Shown: positions 46,452 through 55,711, numbered from the stretch's first letter. The stretch is 64,000 bases of DNA from Methylophilus sp. (GCF_008015755.1 NZ_SSGF01000006.1:1-64000), one strand, 5' to 3'. The notes: generated by a model not told the origin, from the letters alone. Program-made: numbers and translations.

Positions 46452-46959
46452 GTGCGCAATAATGTGATTTTTGAACTTGGCCTGTTTATCGGCCGCCTCG
46501 GCGTTGGGCGATGCCTTTTCATCACGCCAGACCATGTGGCTGATTTACGGCTAAAGACTGATCTTAATGGGGATAATATCTGGTCAATATGAAGCAAACC
46601 GCCAGGATAAAAACTGGCTGGCAGCAACCAAAACGGTCTGCATGCAAATCCACGACAAGCTGATGGAACTGAAGTCGTTTCAGGATACTAGCATCAGCGT
46701 ACTCAAGGCGGTGGCCTTAACAATCCATCACGAGATACCACAGGAACCAACTCAGAATCACACGACAACAGATGACCATTTCGGGCTAGAGCCACAAGGC
46801 ATAGCTTATGCGCTAACCGGTAATACGTACAGACATAAAGAGGCGATTAAACAAGCCGGTGCTAGTTGGGACAAGGGCATGAAGAAGTGGATTATTCGCG
46901 GCAGTGACAAAGCCAAATTTGAACGCCTGATTCCTAGCGTGAACAGCAGCGCATCGTAA
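46452..46959 (+). pseudogene. TIR-like nucleotide-binding protein, degraded 3' part
   Basis: From 46455 the frame reads RNNVIFELGLFIGRLGVGRCLFITPDHVADL, the signature of the TIR-like nucleotide-binding family (Pfam PF10137), some of which are NAD-degrading antiphage effectors. After DLNG the frame is broken at a GGGG run (46569-46572). The next frame continues as IISGQYEANRQDKNWLAATKTVC and runs to 46959, ending in a second small domain (AYALTGNTYRHKEAIKQAGASW ...) that resembles DUF5710-like segments. The N-terminal part of the gene is absent. It is therefore a remnant of a defence-type gene, not an active one. Confidence 0.7.
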
Positions 46960-46985
46960 GTGCCTATGCTTATGTTAAGAGGCTG

Positions 46986-47474
46986 TTACGCTTTGACAAA
47001 CTGACCGCGTGCTTTGCCACTGAGGAATTGCAGCAAATCTGCAGAATGTACTGCCAGGGCATAGCCTAATACACCGCTGCCTATCACCACGGTTTCATAG
47101 CTGGCAACGCTGTCATCCACCAATACCGTGAGGCCTGCAGGCAAGGCAATTGGCGGCACCGCACCGACCACATAGCCGGTCGCTTCCGGCACTTCGTCAT
47201 ATTCCGCCATGCGGCATTTGCGCTCCCCCAAATGGGCGCGCAACAGTGCCCAATCGGCGCGACCGCCACCAGCAACGGCCAACAGGCAAAACCCTGTGTT
47301 TTCACCTTTAAACACCACACTGCGCACCACCGATTGCGGGTCTAATCCTTGCGCATTTAGTAACTCTTCAAGCTGGCGAATAGGCTTCTTATCTTCACTA
47401 AGGGGGATTTCAATCACTTGAAATAGAATCTGTTGCTGCGCAAGCGACTCAGTCACCGGCGAGTTTAAATGCAT
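46986..47474 (-). CDS. YbaK/EbsC-type aminoacyl-tRNA deacylase
   Basis: The protein has about 162 residues from the ATG at 47474; a GTG at 47480 is better spaced (five bases) from the strong AAGGAGG and may be the true start. The YbaK/ProX fold is seen in VVRSVVFKGENTGFCLLAVAGGG, then KCRMAEYDEVPEATGYVVGAVPP and GVLGYALAVHSADLLQFL. The conserved lysine of the family is in VFKGE. Such enzymes remove mischarged amino acids from tRNA. It lies downstream of the mazG-type gene in the same direction. Confidence 0.85.
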   Translation of the reverse strand: MHLNSPVTESLAQQQILFQVIEIPLSEDKKPIRQLEELLNAQGLDPQSVVRSVVFKGENTGFCLLAVAGGGRADWALLRAHLGERKCRMAEYDEVPEATGYVVGAVPPIALPAGLTVLVDDSVASYETVVIGSGVLGYALAVHSADLLQFLSGKARGQFVKA

Positions 47475-47525
47475 ATTCACGACACCCTCCTTCATCAATA
47501 AAAAACTTTAAATGATTAATATAAT

Positions 47526-47879
47526 CTATTGATATTTCGTATATTTATCGTTACTACCCTTGCATTTTTCAACCGGATATTTTTGCGCATTTAGGTCAAT
47601 TTTGGCATTGGCGGCCGCAATTAAATCGATGCCACAGACCTCCGCAATCCGCATCAGATAGACAAAGGTATCTGCCAACTCCTGGCCAACCTGCACTTTG
47701 GTCTCAGCATCCAGTTGTCGGCTGTCGGACTCTGTCATCCACTGAAAATGCTCAACCACCTCGGCAGCTTCTACAATCATCGCCATCGCCAGGTTTTTAG
47801 GCGAATGAAACTGTGCCCAGTCGCGCTCTTCAACAAAAGCATTCACCCGCGCCCGCAACTCATCAATACTATCAGTCAT
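47526..47879 (-). CDS. MazG-like nucleotide pyrophosphohydrolase
   Basis: The protein has 117 residues with an all-alpha NTP-pyrophosphatase fold. The metal-binding pattern is EAAEVVEHFQWM (E-x-x-E type) and ELADTFVYLMRIAEVCGIDL. Such short MazG-like enzymes clear non-canonical or dCTP-type nucleotides. It is followed 50 bases later by the YbaK-type gene. No strong regulator site is seen. Confidence 0.88.
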   Translation of the reverse strand: MTDSIDELRARVNAFVEERDWAQFHSPKNLAMAMIVEAAEVVEHFQWMTESDSRQLDAETKVQVGQELADTFVYLMRIAEVCGIDLIAAANAKIDLNAQKYPVEKCKGSNDKYTKYQ

Positions 47880-48003
47880 CTGTATTACGCCTGTTATTAG
47901 TTAACACAAAGTGAATAAAACATTCTTGCCGAAGATAAACGCGGATGCACGCACATAAACTCAACACAAATAATCAGCTGATCAAAAATATTGTATCCGC
48001 GGT

Positions 48004-49191
48004 TTATTCTTGTTTGTCTGCGGCAGGTTGTTCTGGCTTGTCTTTACGGTTACTGCCTGCCACCATTTTAATTTCAAACAAACGGCACTCTAAGGGTCCG
48101 TTATACAACAATGTTTTTTTGCTTGGGCTTAAGCGCATGAGTTTAGGCATGCGCAGATCGTTGGTCAGAAAATAGGCATTCCAGCCTGAAAAACGTTGTT
48201 TCAGTGCTGCTGCCATTAGGGGATACAGCTCGGCCAAAGTGTCATCCTCGCCGATACGCACGCCATATGGCGGGTTGGCTACCAGCACGCCACTCTCAGC
48301 GGGCGGTACAACTTTGGTAAACTCCCAGTGACTGAGTTGCACGGCGTCCAACCAGCCAGCCATTTCTAAATTCTGCTTGGTAACGCGTACAGCACGTAAA
48401 TCCATGTCTGAACCATAAATGCCCTGAAAGCTTACGGGTTTCACCGCCTTGGCTGCGGTATTTCGCACTTTTTTGAAGGTATCTGATTCAAAGTTTTTGA
48501 GCTTTTCAAAGCCAAAATTGCGGTTGAGGCCTGGCGCAATATTCAGCGCGATCATCACCGCTTCAAGTAAAAAGGTTCCGCTACCGCACATAGGGTCGAG
48601 CAAGGCCTGACCTGGCTGCCAGCCGGTGAGTTTTAAAATGCCCGCGGCCAGGTTTTCACGCAATGGCGCCTCAATGCTGTTTTTACGATTACCGCGCTGA
48701 TATAAGGGATTACCAGAGGTATCTACGTAAAGCTGGTAACTGTCAGCGGTCAGGTAGACGTGTACCCTAACGCCGGGCTCCCGTGTATCAATATTCGGAC
48801 GGCTACCCACACTTTGGCGGAATCTATCACAAATGGCGTCTTTAACCCGCAAGGTAATAAACTCCAGACTTTTTAAGGGGCTGCGCACTGCAGTGACCTT
48901 AACCATCATGCTGTGTTTAACGTCAAACCAGTTTGGCCAGTTTATTTTTAACGCACCCTGGTAAATATCTTCTTCTGTGAGATATTTACCACGACCAACC
49001 TGCATCAAAATCCGTGTCGCCACCCGTGAGTGTAAATTGGCGTAATAGCACACCGAGAGCTCGCCACTAAAACTGGCACCGCCTTCAGTTGCCTTGATGT
49101 CTCGTGCCCCGCCCTGCTTAAGCTCTTCGACGAGGATGGATTCGAGCCCACGTGGGCAGGTTGCAAAATATTGGTTCTGAAAATTAGCCAC
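48004..49191 (-). CDS. THUMP-domain 23S rRNA N2-guanine methyltransferase (RlmL-like)
   Basis: The protein has 395 residues with a GTG start. The N-terminal THUMP region binds RNA (YFATCPRGLESILVEELKQGG). The class I methyltransferase core has LLDPMCGSGTFLLEAVMIA for SAM and the NPPYG motif (VLVANPPYGVRIG) for the target base. It corresponds to the RlmL N-terminal half and lacks the RlmK part, common in betaproteobacteria. Its start overlaps the spermidine-synthase-like gene by eight bases. Confidence 0.88.
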   Translation of the reverse strand: MANFQNQYFATCPRGLESILVEELKQGGARDIKATEGGASFSGELSVCYYANLHSRVATRILMQVGRGKYLTEEDIYQGALKINWPNWFDVKHSMMVKVTAVRSPLKSLEFITLRVKDAICDRFRQSVGSRPNIDTREPGVRVHVYLTADSYQLYVDTSGNPLYQRGNRKNSIEAPLRENLAAGILKLTGWQPGQALLDPMCGSGTFLLEAVMIALNIAPGLNRNFGFEKLKNFESDTFKKVRNTAAKAVKPVSFQGIYGSDMDLRAVRVTKQNLEMAGWLDAVQLSHWEFTKVVPPAESGVLVANPPYGVRIGEDDTLAELYPLMAAALKQRFSGWNAYFLTNDLRMPKLMRLSPSKKTLLYNGPLECRLFEIKMVAGSNRKDKPEQPAADKQE

Positions 49192-49975
49192 CGAGTGTGA
49201 ACTCCTTACCGTTATTAGGATTTGCGCCCTGTAAACGGTCTATTAAATCTATAAAGTTAATGTCATGCGACTGCATGGCATCTTGTGCGCGCTTACGCAA
49301 CGCAGCCAAATCTGGCATGGCCAGCTCTGGTTTAAAGCCAAACACAATGATGTTACCGGGCTTACCGGTAGGCATCATTAACACGCGCTGCTCAAAGGTT
49401 TGCTCCATCCGCTGCATGTAAATATCAAACTTTTTGTCTGACCCCCAGAGGTTAATGGTAAACAGACCATCAGGCGTCAACGCCTCAGCACAATCATCAA
49501 AAAATGACTGTGTACAGAAGTCTGGTGGCAAGCCATTACTGCCAAACGCATCCATCATTAACCAGTCTGAGCCACCCGGGTGTTGCTGGATATGAGCAAT
49601 GCCATCGCCCTCAATAATCTGCAAACGCTCATCATCATCAGGCACAAAAAAATGACTGCGGGCGACCTGGATCACCTGCGGGTTAAGCTCAATCACGGTT
49701 TGCTGAATCTGCGGGCAATATTTCCATACGTATTTGGCAATTGAGCCGCCGCCTAAGCCGACAAGCGTTAATTGTCGGCTATCAGGTTTGAATAATAGGC
49801 TGCTCAGCACGCCCCATGAATAGGCCAGCACCAGTGCATAAGGATCTTTGACTTTCATGCTGCTTTGAATCGTCGGCGAGCCCAGGTGCATAGAGCGTAC
49901 GCCATCGGTTTCAGTGACTTCGACCATCTCGAAGTCTGACACCGCTTTGTGAATTTTTCGGTTAAATTTAAACAT
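49184..49975 (-). CDS. Spermidine-synthase-like methyltransferase-fold protein
   Basis: This 263-residue protein has the Rossmann core of spermidine synthases: LTLVGLGGGSIAKYVWKYCPQ, IELNPQVIQVARSHF, and WLMMDAFGSNGLPPDFCTQSF in place of the usual DxxD catalytic loop. No polyamine genes are adjacent. It may be a spermidine synthase or, as for many such stand-alone paralogues, an unassigned transferase. It overlaps the RNB gene stop by one base and the next gene by eight, so the three genes form one operon. Confidence 0.8.
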   Translation of the reverse strand: MFKFNRKIHKAVSDFEMVEVTETDGVRSMHLGSPTIQSSMKVKDPYALVLAYSWGVLSSLLFKPDSRQLTLVGLGGGSIAKYVWKYCPQIQQTVIELNPQVIQVARSHFFVPDDDERLQIIEGDGIAHIQQHPGGSDWLMMDAFGSNGLPPDFCTQSFFDDCAEALTPDGLFTINLWGSDKKFDIYMQRMEQTFEQRVLMMPTGKPGNIIVFGFKPELAMPDLAALRKRAQDAMQSHDINFIDLIDRLQGANPNNGKEFTLGG

Positions 49976-51915
49976 TATGCGTTCTCTGCCACATCAGGCT
50001 GACTGTCGGCTGTCGAAGTTTCTGCAAGCGCCATGGGCTCTTCAGCACCAATAGCCTCGTCAACACCAGTCGTACTCACCTCTTCAATCACGCTCACAAA
50101 CTTGCACTCGAGCTCCATGAGTAAAGTATCTATTTTTTGGATAGTCAGGCGTACCTTGCTGCCAGGTTTGGTGGCCGGCAAGCTATGCACCTTGGTCATA
50201 TAAGGCAATCGCTCCAGGCGCACCAGATTTTCGCGCCACACGGTGGCGTCGATTTCAGTGATACTTTCCTGGATCAGGTATTGCAAACACCAATAGCGTT
50301 CCATGCGCGTCTGGAACTCATTGTAAGCATTGTAGGTTTGGTCAAAATTGCGCATATGGCCGACAATTTCATCGCCATTTGAGGCATACACCGGCGGCTG
50401 CAAGGTCAACACGCTGATCAATTGTCGCTGGTTGATTAAATCCACCGCACGGCGCAAAGGCGAGGTACACCAGGCATATTGCGCCACGCCCAGGCCCTGA
50501 TGACCTTCGGCTTTGGTCGTCATATACACTTTACCGCCATTTTGCGCCCGGTAAATCCCTGGCACATCATTTTCGGCCAACAACAATCCCCATTGGCTAT
50601 TCGCTGCAATCATCAGCTCGGCCACCAGTTTATCCATCGGCGACCCGCGCTGGCGATTGACAATATTGACGATGCCATCGCTGACATAAAAGTTGTAATC
50701 CACTGGCTGCGGTCTGGTCGGGTCATATTTGCCGCGGGCTTTTTCCAGGCTTTCGGCAAAGTGAAACAAAAACACCAGCGACGACCACAGCGGATGGCCG
50801 CTATCTTGCGCCAAGGTGGTTTCATTGAAATAAGGCTCCAGCGTGTCGTGACGCAAGTTTTCCGCAATCTGCACGCGCTCTAAGCAACTATGCTGGTGGA
50901 CAATGCTGAAGTCAAGCGCCACCTCCAAATACAATGACAACGCAGGTTTGGTTTCACCCGCATCCAAGCTAAAGGGTCGGATCGCCGCTTCTGGCAACAT
51001 AGTGATTTTGTGCCCAGGCATATACACTGTAGACAAACGCTTCATCACCTCGTGATCCAGCGCTTGGTGTGGCGCCACACCCAAGGCCGGCGCGGCGATA
51101 TGAATACCGACCTGCGTATTACCATTGGGCAGGGCCGTCACCGACAAGGCATCATCAATCTCCGTGGTGGTGCTGTCATCAATACTAAATGCCTGCACCG
51201 TAGACAACGGTAGATCAGAAGGCAAATCTGCCAGTGAAAAATCAGGGAACGCCGTGCCTGAGGCAAAATACTCGCGTAAAAATGCCCCCAAGTGGTAATT
51301 ATGCACAGAAGGGATCGCCCCGGCCGCATGCAACACTTGCACGGGCAACTGCTTGAGCTCAGCCGCCGCTTGCTCCAGCGCCTTCCACTCCATGCTGTTT
51401 TTATCAGGTGCATATAACAAGGCATCGAGTTTGGCAGCAAAACTCTCTGGCAAGGCCTGCGCCTTGAGTTGTGCCACCATTTGCGCCATGAGTTCAGCTT
51501 GCTGGCGTTTTTTTTCCAGCCCGGCCATGGCGGCTTTCAGGGTCTCTTCAGGCGCAGCTTTATAACGACCTTTGCCTTTGCGGTAAAAATACATGGGCGC
51601 CGCGTGCAGCTTGAGCGCAATGGCGGCTGCTTGCTGGCGACTCGGCTTGCCACCGTAATACTCTTGCGCCAAATCCTCAAAAGCAAACTCCGGCTCACCA
51701 CAGCATTCCCACAAAAAGTCCGTATCCAGTGTATCGGACTCAGCCTGAGCGGCCTCAAGAAAGCCAGACAAGCTGCCTTCAAAGCGCATCAATACATTAG
51801 CGGTTTTGATCTTGCTGCGTTTACCAGTGCTGGCTTCAACTTGCATGCTGCTGTCAGCCTCAGACATGAGGGAAGCGACTTTAAAGCCACCGTCTTCTTC
51901 GTAAAAAACATTCAT
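49975..51915 (-). CDS. RNase II-like ribonuclease (RNB domain)
   Basis: The protein has 646 residues. The catalytic RNB domain spans about 230-530. It has the metal-site aspartates in FSIDDSTTTEIDDALSV and later conserved stretches such as GGKVYMTTKAEGHQGLGVAQYAWCTSPLRRAVDLINQRQL. It is not RNase R, which is at 29173. No clear S1 domain is seen at the C-terminus, where a short acidic tail occurs. It heads the operon with the two methyltransferase-fold genes, which suggests an RNA-related role. Confidence 0.88.
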   Translation of the reverse strand: MNVFYEEDGGFKVASLMSEADSSMQVEASTGKRSKIKTANVLMRFEGSLSGFLEAAQAESDTLDTDFLWECCGEPEFAFEDLAQEYYGGKPSRQQAAAIALKLHAAPMYFYRKGKGRYKAAPEETLKAAMAGLEKKRQQAELMAQMVAQLKAQALPESFAAKLDALLYAPDKNSMEWKALEQAAAELKQLPVQVLHAAGAIPSVHNYHLGAFLREYFASGTAFPDFSLADLPSDLPLSTVQAFSIDDSTTTEIDDALSVTALPNGNTQVGIHIAAPALGVAPHQALDHEVMKRLSTVYMPGHKITMLPEAAIRPFSLDAGETKPALSLYLEVALDFSIVHQHSCLERVQIAENLRHDTLEPYFNETTLAQDSGHPLWSSLVFLFHFAESLEKARGKYDPTRPQPVDYNFYVSDGIVNIVNRQRGSPMDKLVAELMIAANSQWGLLLAENDVPGIYRAQNGGKVYMTTKAEGHQGLGVAQYAWCTSPLRRAVDLINQRQLISVLTLQPPVYASNGDEIVGHMRNFDQTYNAYNEFQTRMERYWCLQYLIQESITEIDATVWRENLVRLERLPYMTKVHSLPATKPGSKVRLTIQKIDTLLMELECKFVSVIEEVSTTGVDEAIGAEEPMALAETSTADSQPDVAENA

Positions 51916-52034
51916 GTAGGGAAATTAAACGTGTGGAAATCACACTTGAGTGTATTAAAACGCTATTTTACCCGAGAAGACCGCAGTTTTTTGGCAAGCA
52001 ATGAACTTTAGCCAAGGATAATGACTAAAATAGC

Positions 52035-53624
52035 ATGATGAAGCCCCTGACATTTGACAACCGTTTTACCCGCGAACTTCCCGGGGACCCGATCTCAGAA
52101 AATTACACCAGGCAAGTCAGTGACTGTTTGTGGTCGCCAGTACAACCGACCCCAGTCAAAAACCCGCAATTACTGGCTTATAGCCCTGAAGTTGCTGAAC
52201 TCCTGGGTTTTTGCGCCGCGGACATGCAGGACCGTGACCTGATACAGACGTTGGGCGGCAATGGCATCTTGGATGGCATGTTCAGTTATGCCACCCGTTA
52301 CGGCGGTCACCAGTTTGGGCACTGGGCCGGGCAACTCGGCGATGGCCGTGCCATTTACCTGGGTGAACTCATCCACGCGGGCCAACGCTTTGAGCTGCAA
52401 CTGAAAGGCGCTGGCGAAACCCCTTACTCCCGTTCGGCAGATGGCCGTGCGGTGCTGCGCTCCAGCCTGCGTGAATTCTTGTGCTCAGAAGCCATGCATC
52501 ACCTCGGCGTGCCGACCACGCGTGCCTTAAGCCTAGTGACCACCGGCAACCAGGTGGTACGCGATATGTTTTATAACGGCAATCCGCAGCTAGAGCCCGG
52601 CGCGATTGTCTGCCGTGTCGCACCTTCATTTACCCGTTTTGGCCATTTTGAAATACTGGCCAGCCGCAACGAATTAACGTTATTAAAACGCCTGGTCGGC
52701 TTTACCATCGACCGCGACTTTGCTGACTGGTGGCCAACGACCGGCTTGGCGTTAGACATGAACGACCCATCTGCCGAACTGATTGAAACATGGTTTGAAG
52801 AAGTGTGTTCGCGCACAGCCAGCATGGTCGCGCACTGGATGCGTGTTGGTTTTGTGCATGGCGTGATGAACACCGACAATATGTCGATATTAGGCCTGAC
52901 CATCGACTATGGCCCGTATGGCTGGGTGGATAACTTTGACCCGGGCTGGACACCAAACACCACCGACGCACAAGGTCGCCGCTACTGTTTTGGCCGTCAG
53001 CCAGATATCGCACGCTGGAACCTGGAGCGGCTGGCAGAAGCACTCGGCACCTTACTGCCAGACACGCAAGGCCTGGCGGATGGCTTAGCGACTTATGACC
53101 AGACCTACATCCGCGCCTTGACCACTAGCCTGGCAGCCAAGTTTGGCTTTGATCGCTGGCAAGACGGCGATGGCGAGCTGATTAACCATATTTTTGAGCT
53201 GATGCAACGCGCTGAAGTCGATCAGACCCTGTTCTTTACCCTGTTGGCGAAACTGGACATCGCACAGCCTCAACTGGCAACGCTGGCAGAAGCGTTTTAT
53301 ACCGAGCAAGGTCAGCAACAGTTTGGCACTGATATTCAAGCCTGGTTGCAACAATATAGTCTGCGTTTACAACAATCGGCATTAGCGCCGGAGCAGCGCT
53401 TGCAAAAAATGGCGGCAGCCAACCCGATTTACGTGCTGCGTAACTACCTGGCGCAAGAGGCGATTGACTTGGCAACTCAGGGCGACAACAGCCGTTTGCT
53501 GGAGCTATTAGACGTATTACGCCACCCCTACACCTTACAACCAGGCAAAGCAGCCTTTGCGCAAAAGCGCCCGGACTGGGCGCGGCAAAAGGCCGGTTGC
53601 TCGATGCTATCGTGTAGTTCATAA
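52035..53624 (+). CDS. selO: Protein adenylyltransferase SelO (YdiU)
   Basis: SelO is a pseudokinase that transfers AMP to protein Ser, Thr or Tyr and affects redox balance. The protein has 529 residues. The family blocks are FSYATRYGGHQFGHWAGQLGDGRAI, LQLKGAGETPYSR and REFLCSEAMHHLGVPTTRAL. The active-site stretch is HGVMNTDNMSILGLTIDYGPYG. The C-terminus ends with a Cys-Ser-Ser; eukaryotic SelO has selenocysteine in the equivalent place. It is eight bases upstream of the zur-like gene, so the two may be co-expressed. Confidence 0.93.
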   Translation: MMKPLTFDNRFTRELPGDPISENYTRQVSDCLWSPVQPTPVKNPQLLAYSPEVAELLGFCAADMQDRDLIQTLGGNGILDGMFSYATRYGGHQFGHWAGQLGDGRAIYLGELIHAGQRFELQLKGAGETPYSRSADGRAVLRSSLREFLCSEAMHHLGVPTTRALSLVTTGNQVVRDMFYNGNPQLEPGAIVCRVAPSFTRFGHFEILASRNELTLLKRLVGFTIDRDFADWWPTTGLALDMNDPSAELIETWFEEVCSRTASMVAHWMRVGFVHGVMNTDNMSILGLTIDYGPYGWVDNFDPGWTPNTTDAQGRRYCFGRQPDIARWNLERLAEALGTLLPDTQGLADGLATYDQTYIRALTTSLAAKFGFDRWQDGDGELINHIFELMQRAEVDQTLFFTLLAKLDIAQPQLATLAEAFYTEQGQQQFGTDIQAWLQQYSLRLQQSALAPEQRLQKMAAANPIYVLRNYLAQEAIDLATQGDNSRLLELLDVLRHPYTLQPGKAAFAQKRPDWARQKAGCSMLSCSS

Positions 53625-53632
53625 TTTTGGCC

Positions 53633-54097
53633 ATGCAAACCGCCGAACAACTGATCACCGATGCTGGCCTGCGCCCGACGAAAGCACGCTTAGCTGTGTT
53701 AAACACTTTGCTCAACTCCCCAACGGCGCTTAGTCACACTGAAATCCTAGCTGCGTTGCAAGGTATCAAGGAAATTGACCGGGTGACGGTTTACCGCGTA
53801 CTGGACTGGCTACAAGAAAACACCTTAATTCATAAAATATCCACCGATGACCGCGCCTGGAAGTTTCAGCTCAATATGCCGCCTAGTCGCAGCTATAAAG
53901 CCGCAGAAACCAGCAACACAGGCTTATTAAACAGTCACGGACATGCCCATTTGCAATGCCAGCGCTGTGGTACCGTGCTGTGTATCCATGAGTTAGCGGC
54001 GCATATTCCGCCAGCCATTTTCGCCACCTATCAGATATCGCACATTGAAATCAACCTGAAAGGCCTTTGCTTGCAATGCCAGCAAGCTGTGGCCTGA
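53633..54097 (+). CDS. zur: Zur-type Fur-family regulator
   Basis: The ATG at 53633 gives 154 residues; an upstream TTG at 53627 is in frame. The winged-helix half is at about 10-85 and the metal-binding half holds CQRCG and CLQC pairs for structural zinc, with HGHAHLQC carrying sensor histidines. The sequence fits Zur rather than Fur, and two AT-rich palindromes lie between its 3' end and a COG0523 zinc chaperone gene. Zur usually represses zinc uptake and such chaperones when zinc is ample. It probably shares a message with selO. Confidence 0.82.
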   Translation: MQTAEQLITDAGLRPTKARLAVLNTLLNSPTALSHTEILAALQGIKEIDRVTVYRVLDWLQENTLIHKISTDDRAWKFQLNMPPSRSYKAAETSNTGLLNSHGHAHLQCQRCGTVLCIHELAAHIPPAIFATYQISHIEINLKGLCLQCQQAVA

Positions 54098-54169
54098 TCG
54101 AGTAAGCCACATCGCCAATACAGTCTGTTTCACTTAGCACGCACTGGCACAGCCGTGCACATCAAAAAA

Positions 54170-54184
54170 TGCAACTAAGTTGCA
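54170..54184. promoter_or_regulatory. Zur box candidate 1
   Basis: TGCAAC-TAA-GTTGCA is a perfect 15-base palindrome. It lies 57 bases upstream of the zinc-chaperone start and shares the TGCAA/TTGCA core of the second site. Confidence 0.65.
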
Positions 54185-54204
54185 ATAAAAACCATCCCAG
54201 CCTA

Positions 54205-54225
54205 AAATGCAACAAAATTGCATTT
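54205..54225. promoter_or_regulatory. Zur box candidate 2
   Basis: AAATGCAA and TTGCATTT are perfect arms around five bases (54205-54225). The site ends 16 bases before the zinc-chaperone start codon and resembles AT-rich Zur operators, so a bound repressor would block transcription there. It lies just after zur. Confidence 0.7.
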
Positions 54226-54241
54226 AATGAAAGGATGCGAA

Positions 54242-55471
54242 ATGAACAAGCTGCCAGTCACCGTACTTTCCGGCTTTTTAGGCGCCGGCAAAACCACCCT
54301 GCTCAACCATATTCTCAATAACCGCGAAGGCAAACGTGTCGCCGTGATTGTGAATGATATGTCTGAGGTCAATATTGACGCCCAGTTGGTGCGTGACGGC
54401 GGTGCCGAGCTCTCGCGCCAGGAAGAAAAACTGGTGGAGATGAGCAATGGTTGCATCTGCTGCACCTTGCGTGAAGACTTGTTGGTGGAAATCACGCGCC
54501 TGGCCAAAGAGGGGCGTTTTGATTACCTGCTGATAGAAACGACCGGCATCTCAGAGCCATTGCCCATTGCCGAAACCTTTACCTTTGCCGATGAAGAAGG
54601 CGTCTCACTTGGCGATGTCGCCCAATTGGACACTATGGTGACGGTGGTAGATGGCTACAACTTTCTAAAAGACTATAGCTCGCAAGACATGCTGCAAGAC
54701 CGCGGCGAATCGCTAGGCGAAGAAGATGAACGTACTGTGGTGGATTTGCTGGTCGACCAGATCGAGTTTTGCGATGTATTAGTGTTGAATAAAACTGACC
54801 TGATGACGCTGGATGAAATTGCCCGGCTGGAGGGGATTCTCAGAACGCTGAACCCACGTGCGCAGATCATTCATAGCAGTTTTGGCAAAGTACCTTTGCA
54901 CCGCATGATGAATACAGGCCTGTTCGACTTTGACCAGGCCGCCGAAGCGCCGGGCTGGCTGCAGGAGTTACGTGGCGAGCATGTACCAGAAAGTGAAGAA
55001 TACGGCATCTCCAGCTTTGTGTACCGCGCTCGCACACCATTTCACCCGCAACGCTTATGGCAATGGTTTAACCAGGCATGGCCGGGCGTCGTCCGTTCTA
55101 AAGGCCGTTACTGGATTGCCTCGCGGCCTGAGTTCTGCGCCACCTGGTCGCAAGCGGGCGCCGTCACCCGCACCGAGCTGGCGGGCATGTGGTGGGCGGC
55201 TACGCCCAAGGAATATTGGCCTGAGGATGCTGAGACCCTGCAGCATATACACTCGCGCATGCAAGGGCCGTATGGTGACCGCCAGCAAGAGCTGGTCCTC
55301 ATAGGCATAGCGATGGATAAAACCGCGCTCACCGCTGCGTTTGATGCCTGCCTCATGACAGAAGCTGAGGTCGCAGCTGGCATGGATGCCTGGCGCACGC
55401 TCAGCGACCCGTTTCCGCAATGGTCTATCCATACGCAAAACCAATCGGAGGACACCTTCGTAGAAGCCTAA
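54242..55471 (+). CDS. zigA: COG0523-family zinc metallochaperone GTPase (ZigA-like)
   Basis: COG0523 GTPases deliver metal ions to client proteins. The ATG at 54242 gives 409 residues. The N-terminal P-loop [13 protein letters not shown], the metal-binding CxCC motif ([12 protein letters not shown]), the Walker [13 protein letters not shown] and the NKTD base motif are present. The C-terminal CobW_C domain follows ([17 protein letters not shown]). The Zur-like palindromes directly upstream assign it to the zinc-starvation response. ZigA is the Acinetobacter example; COG0523 members elsewhere load cobalt or nickel instead. Confidence 0.88.
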   Translation: MNKLPVTVLSGFLGAGKTTLLNHILNNREGKRVAVIVNDMSEVNIDAQLVRDGGAELSRQEEKLVEMSNGCICCTLREDLLVEITRLAKEGRFDYLLIETTGISEPLPIAETFTFADEEGVSLGDVAQLDTMVTVVDGYNFLKDYSSQDMLQDRGESLGEEDERTVVDLLVDQIEFCDVLVLNKTDLMTLDEIARLEGILRTLNPRAQIIHSSFGKVPLHRMMNTGLFDFDQAAEAPGWLQELRGEHVPESEEYGISSFVYRARTPFHPQRLWQWFNQAWPGVVRSKGRYWIASRPEFCATWSQAGAVTRTELAGMWWAATPKEYWPEDAETLQHIHSRMQGPYGDRQQELVLIGIAMDKTALTAAFDACLMTEAEVAAGMDAWRTLSDPFPQWSIHTQNQSEDTFVEA

Positions 55472-55610
55472 GCTGATAAGCAAACTACGTAAAATCATGA
55501 GCCGCTTTTACGGATTCGCTTCAGGGTGGTTTTGCAACATCGGCGTATATTGTGAGTCATACAAGCACATCAAGCACGATGTACTTAACAAACAACTTAA
55601 GGAGATCATT

Positions 55611-55682
55611 ATGTGGACTAAACCAGCTGCGACTGAAATGCGTTTTGGCTTTGAAGTGACCATGTACGTCATGAACAAATAA
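55611..55682 (+). CDS. pqqA: PQQ precursor peptide PqqA, copy 1
   Basis: This is a 23-residue frame starting [16 protein letters not shown] behind AAGGAGA, with Glu15 and Tyr19 for crosslinking by PqqE. It is followed 29 bases later by a strong terminator, so it would make a short monocistronic RNA. No pqqB-E genes lie in the window. The encoded protein is identical to that of copy 2 (45808-45879) and the two genes differ by five synonymous changes. Confidence 0.95.
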   Translation: MWTKPAATEMRFGFEVTMYVMNK

Positions 55683-55711
55683 TCAGCCTCATCGACTAAG
55701 ATAGGTTGAAC

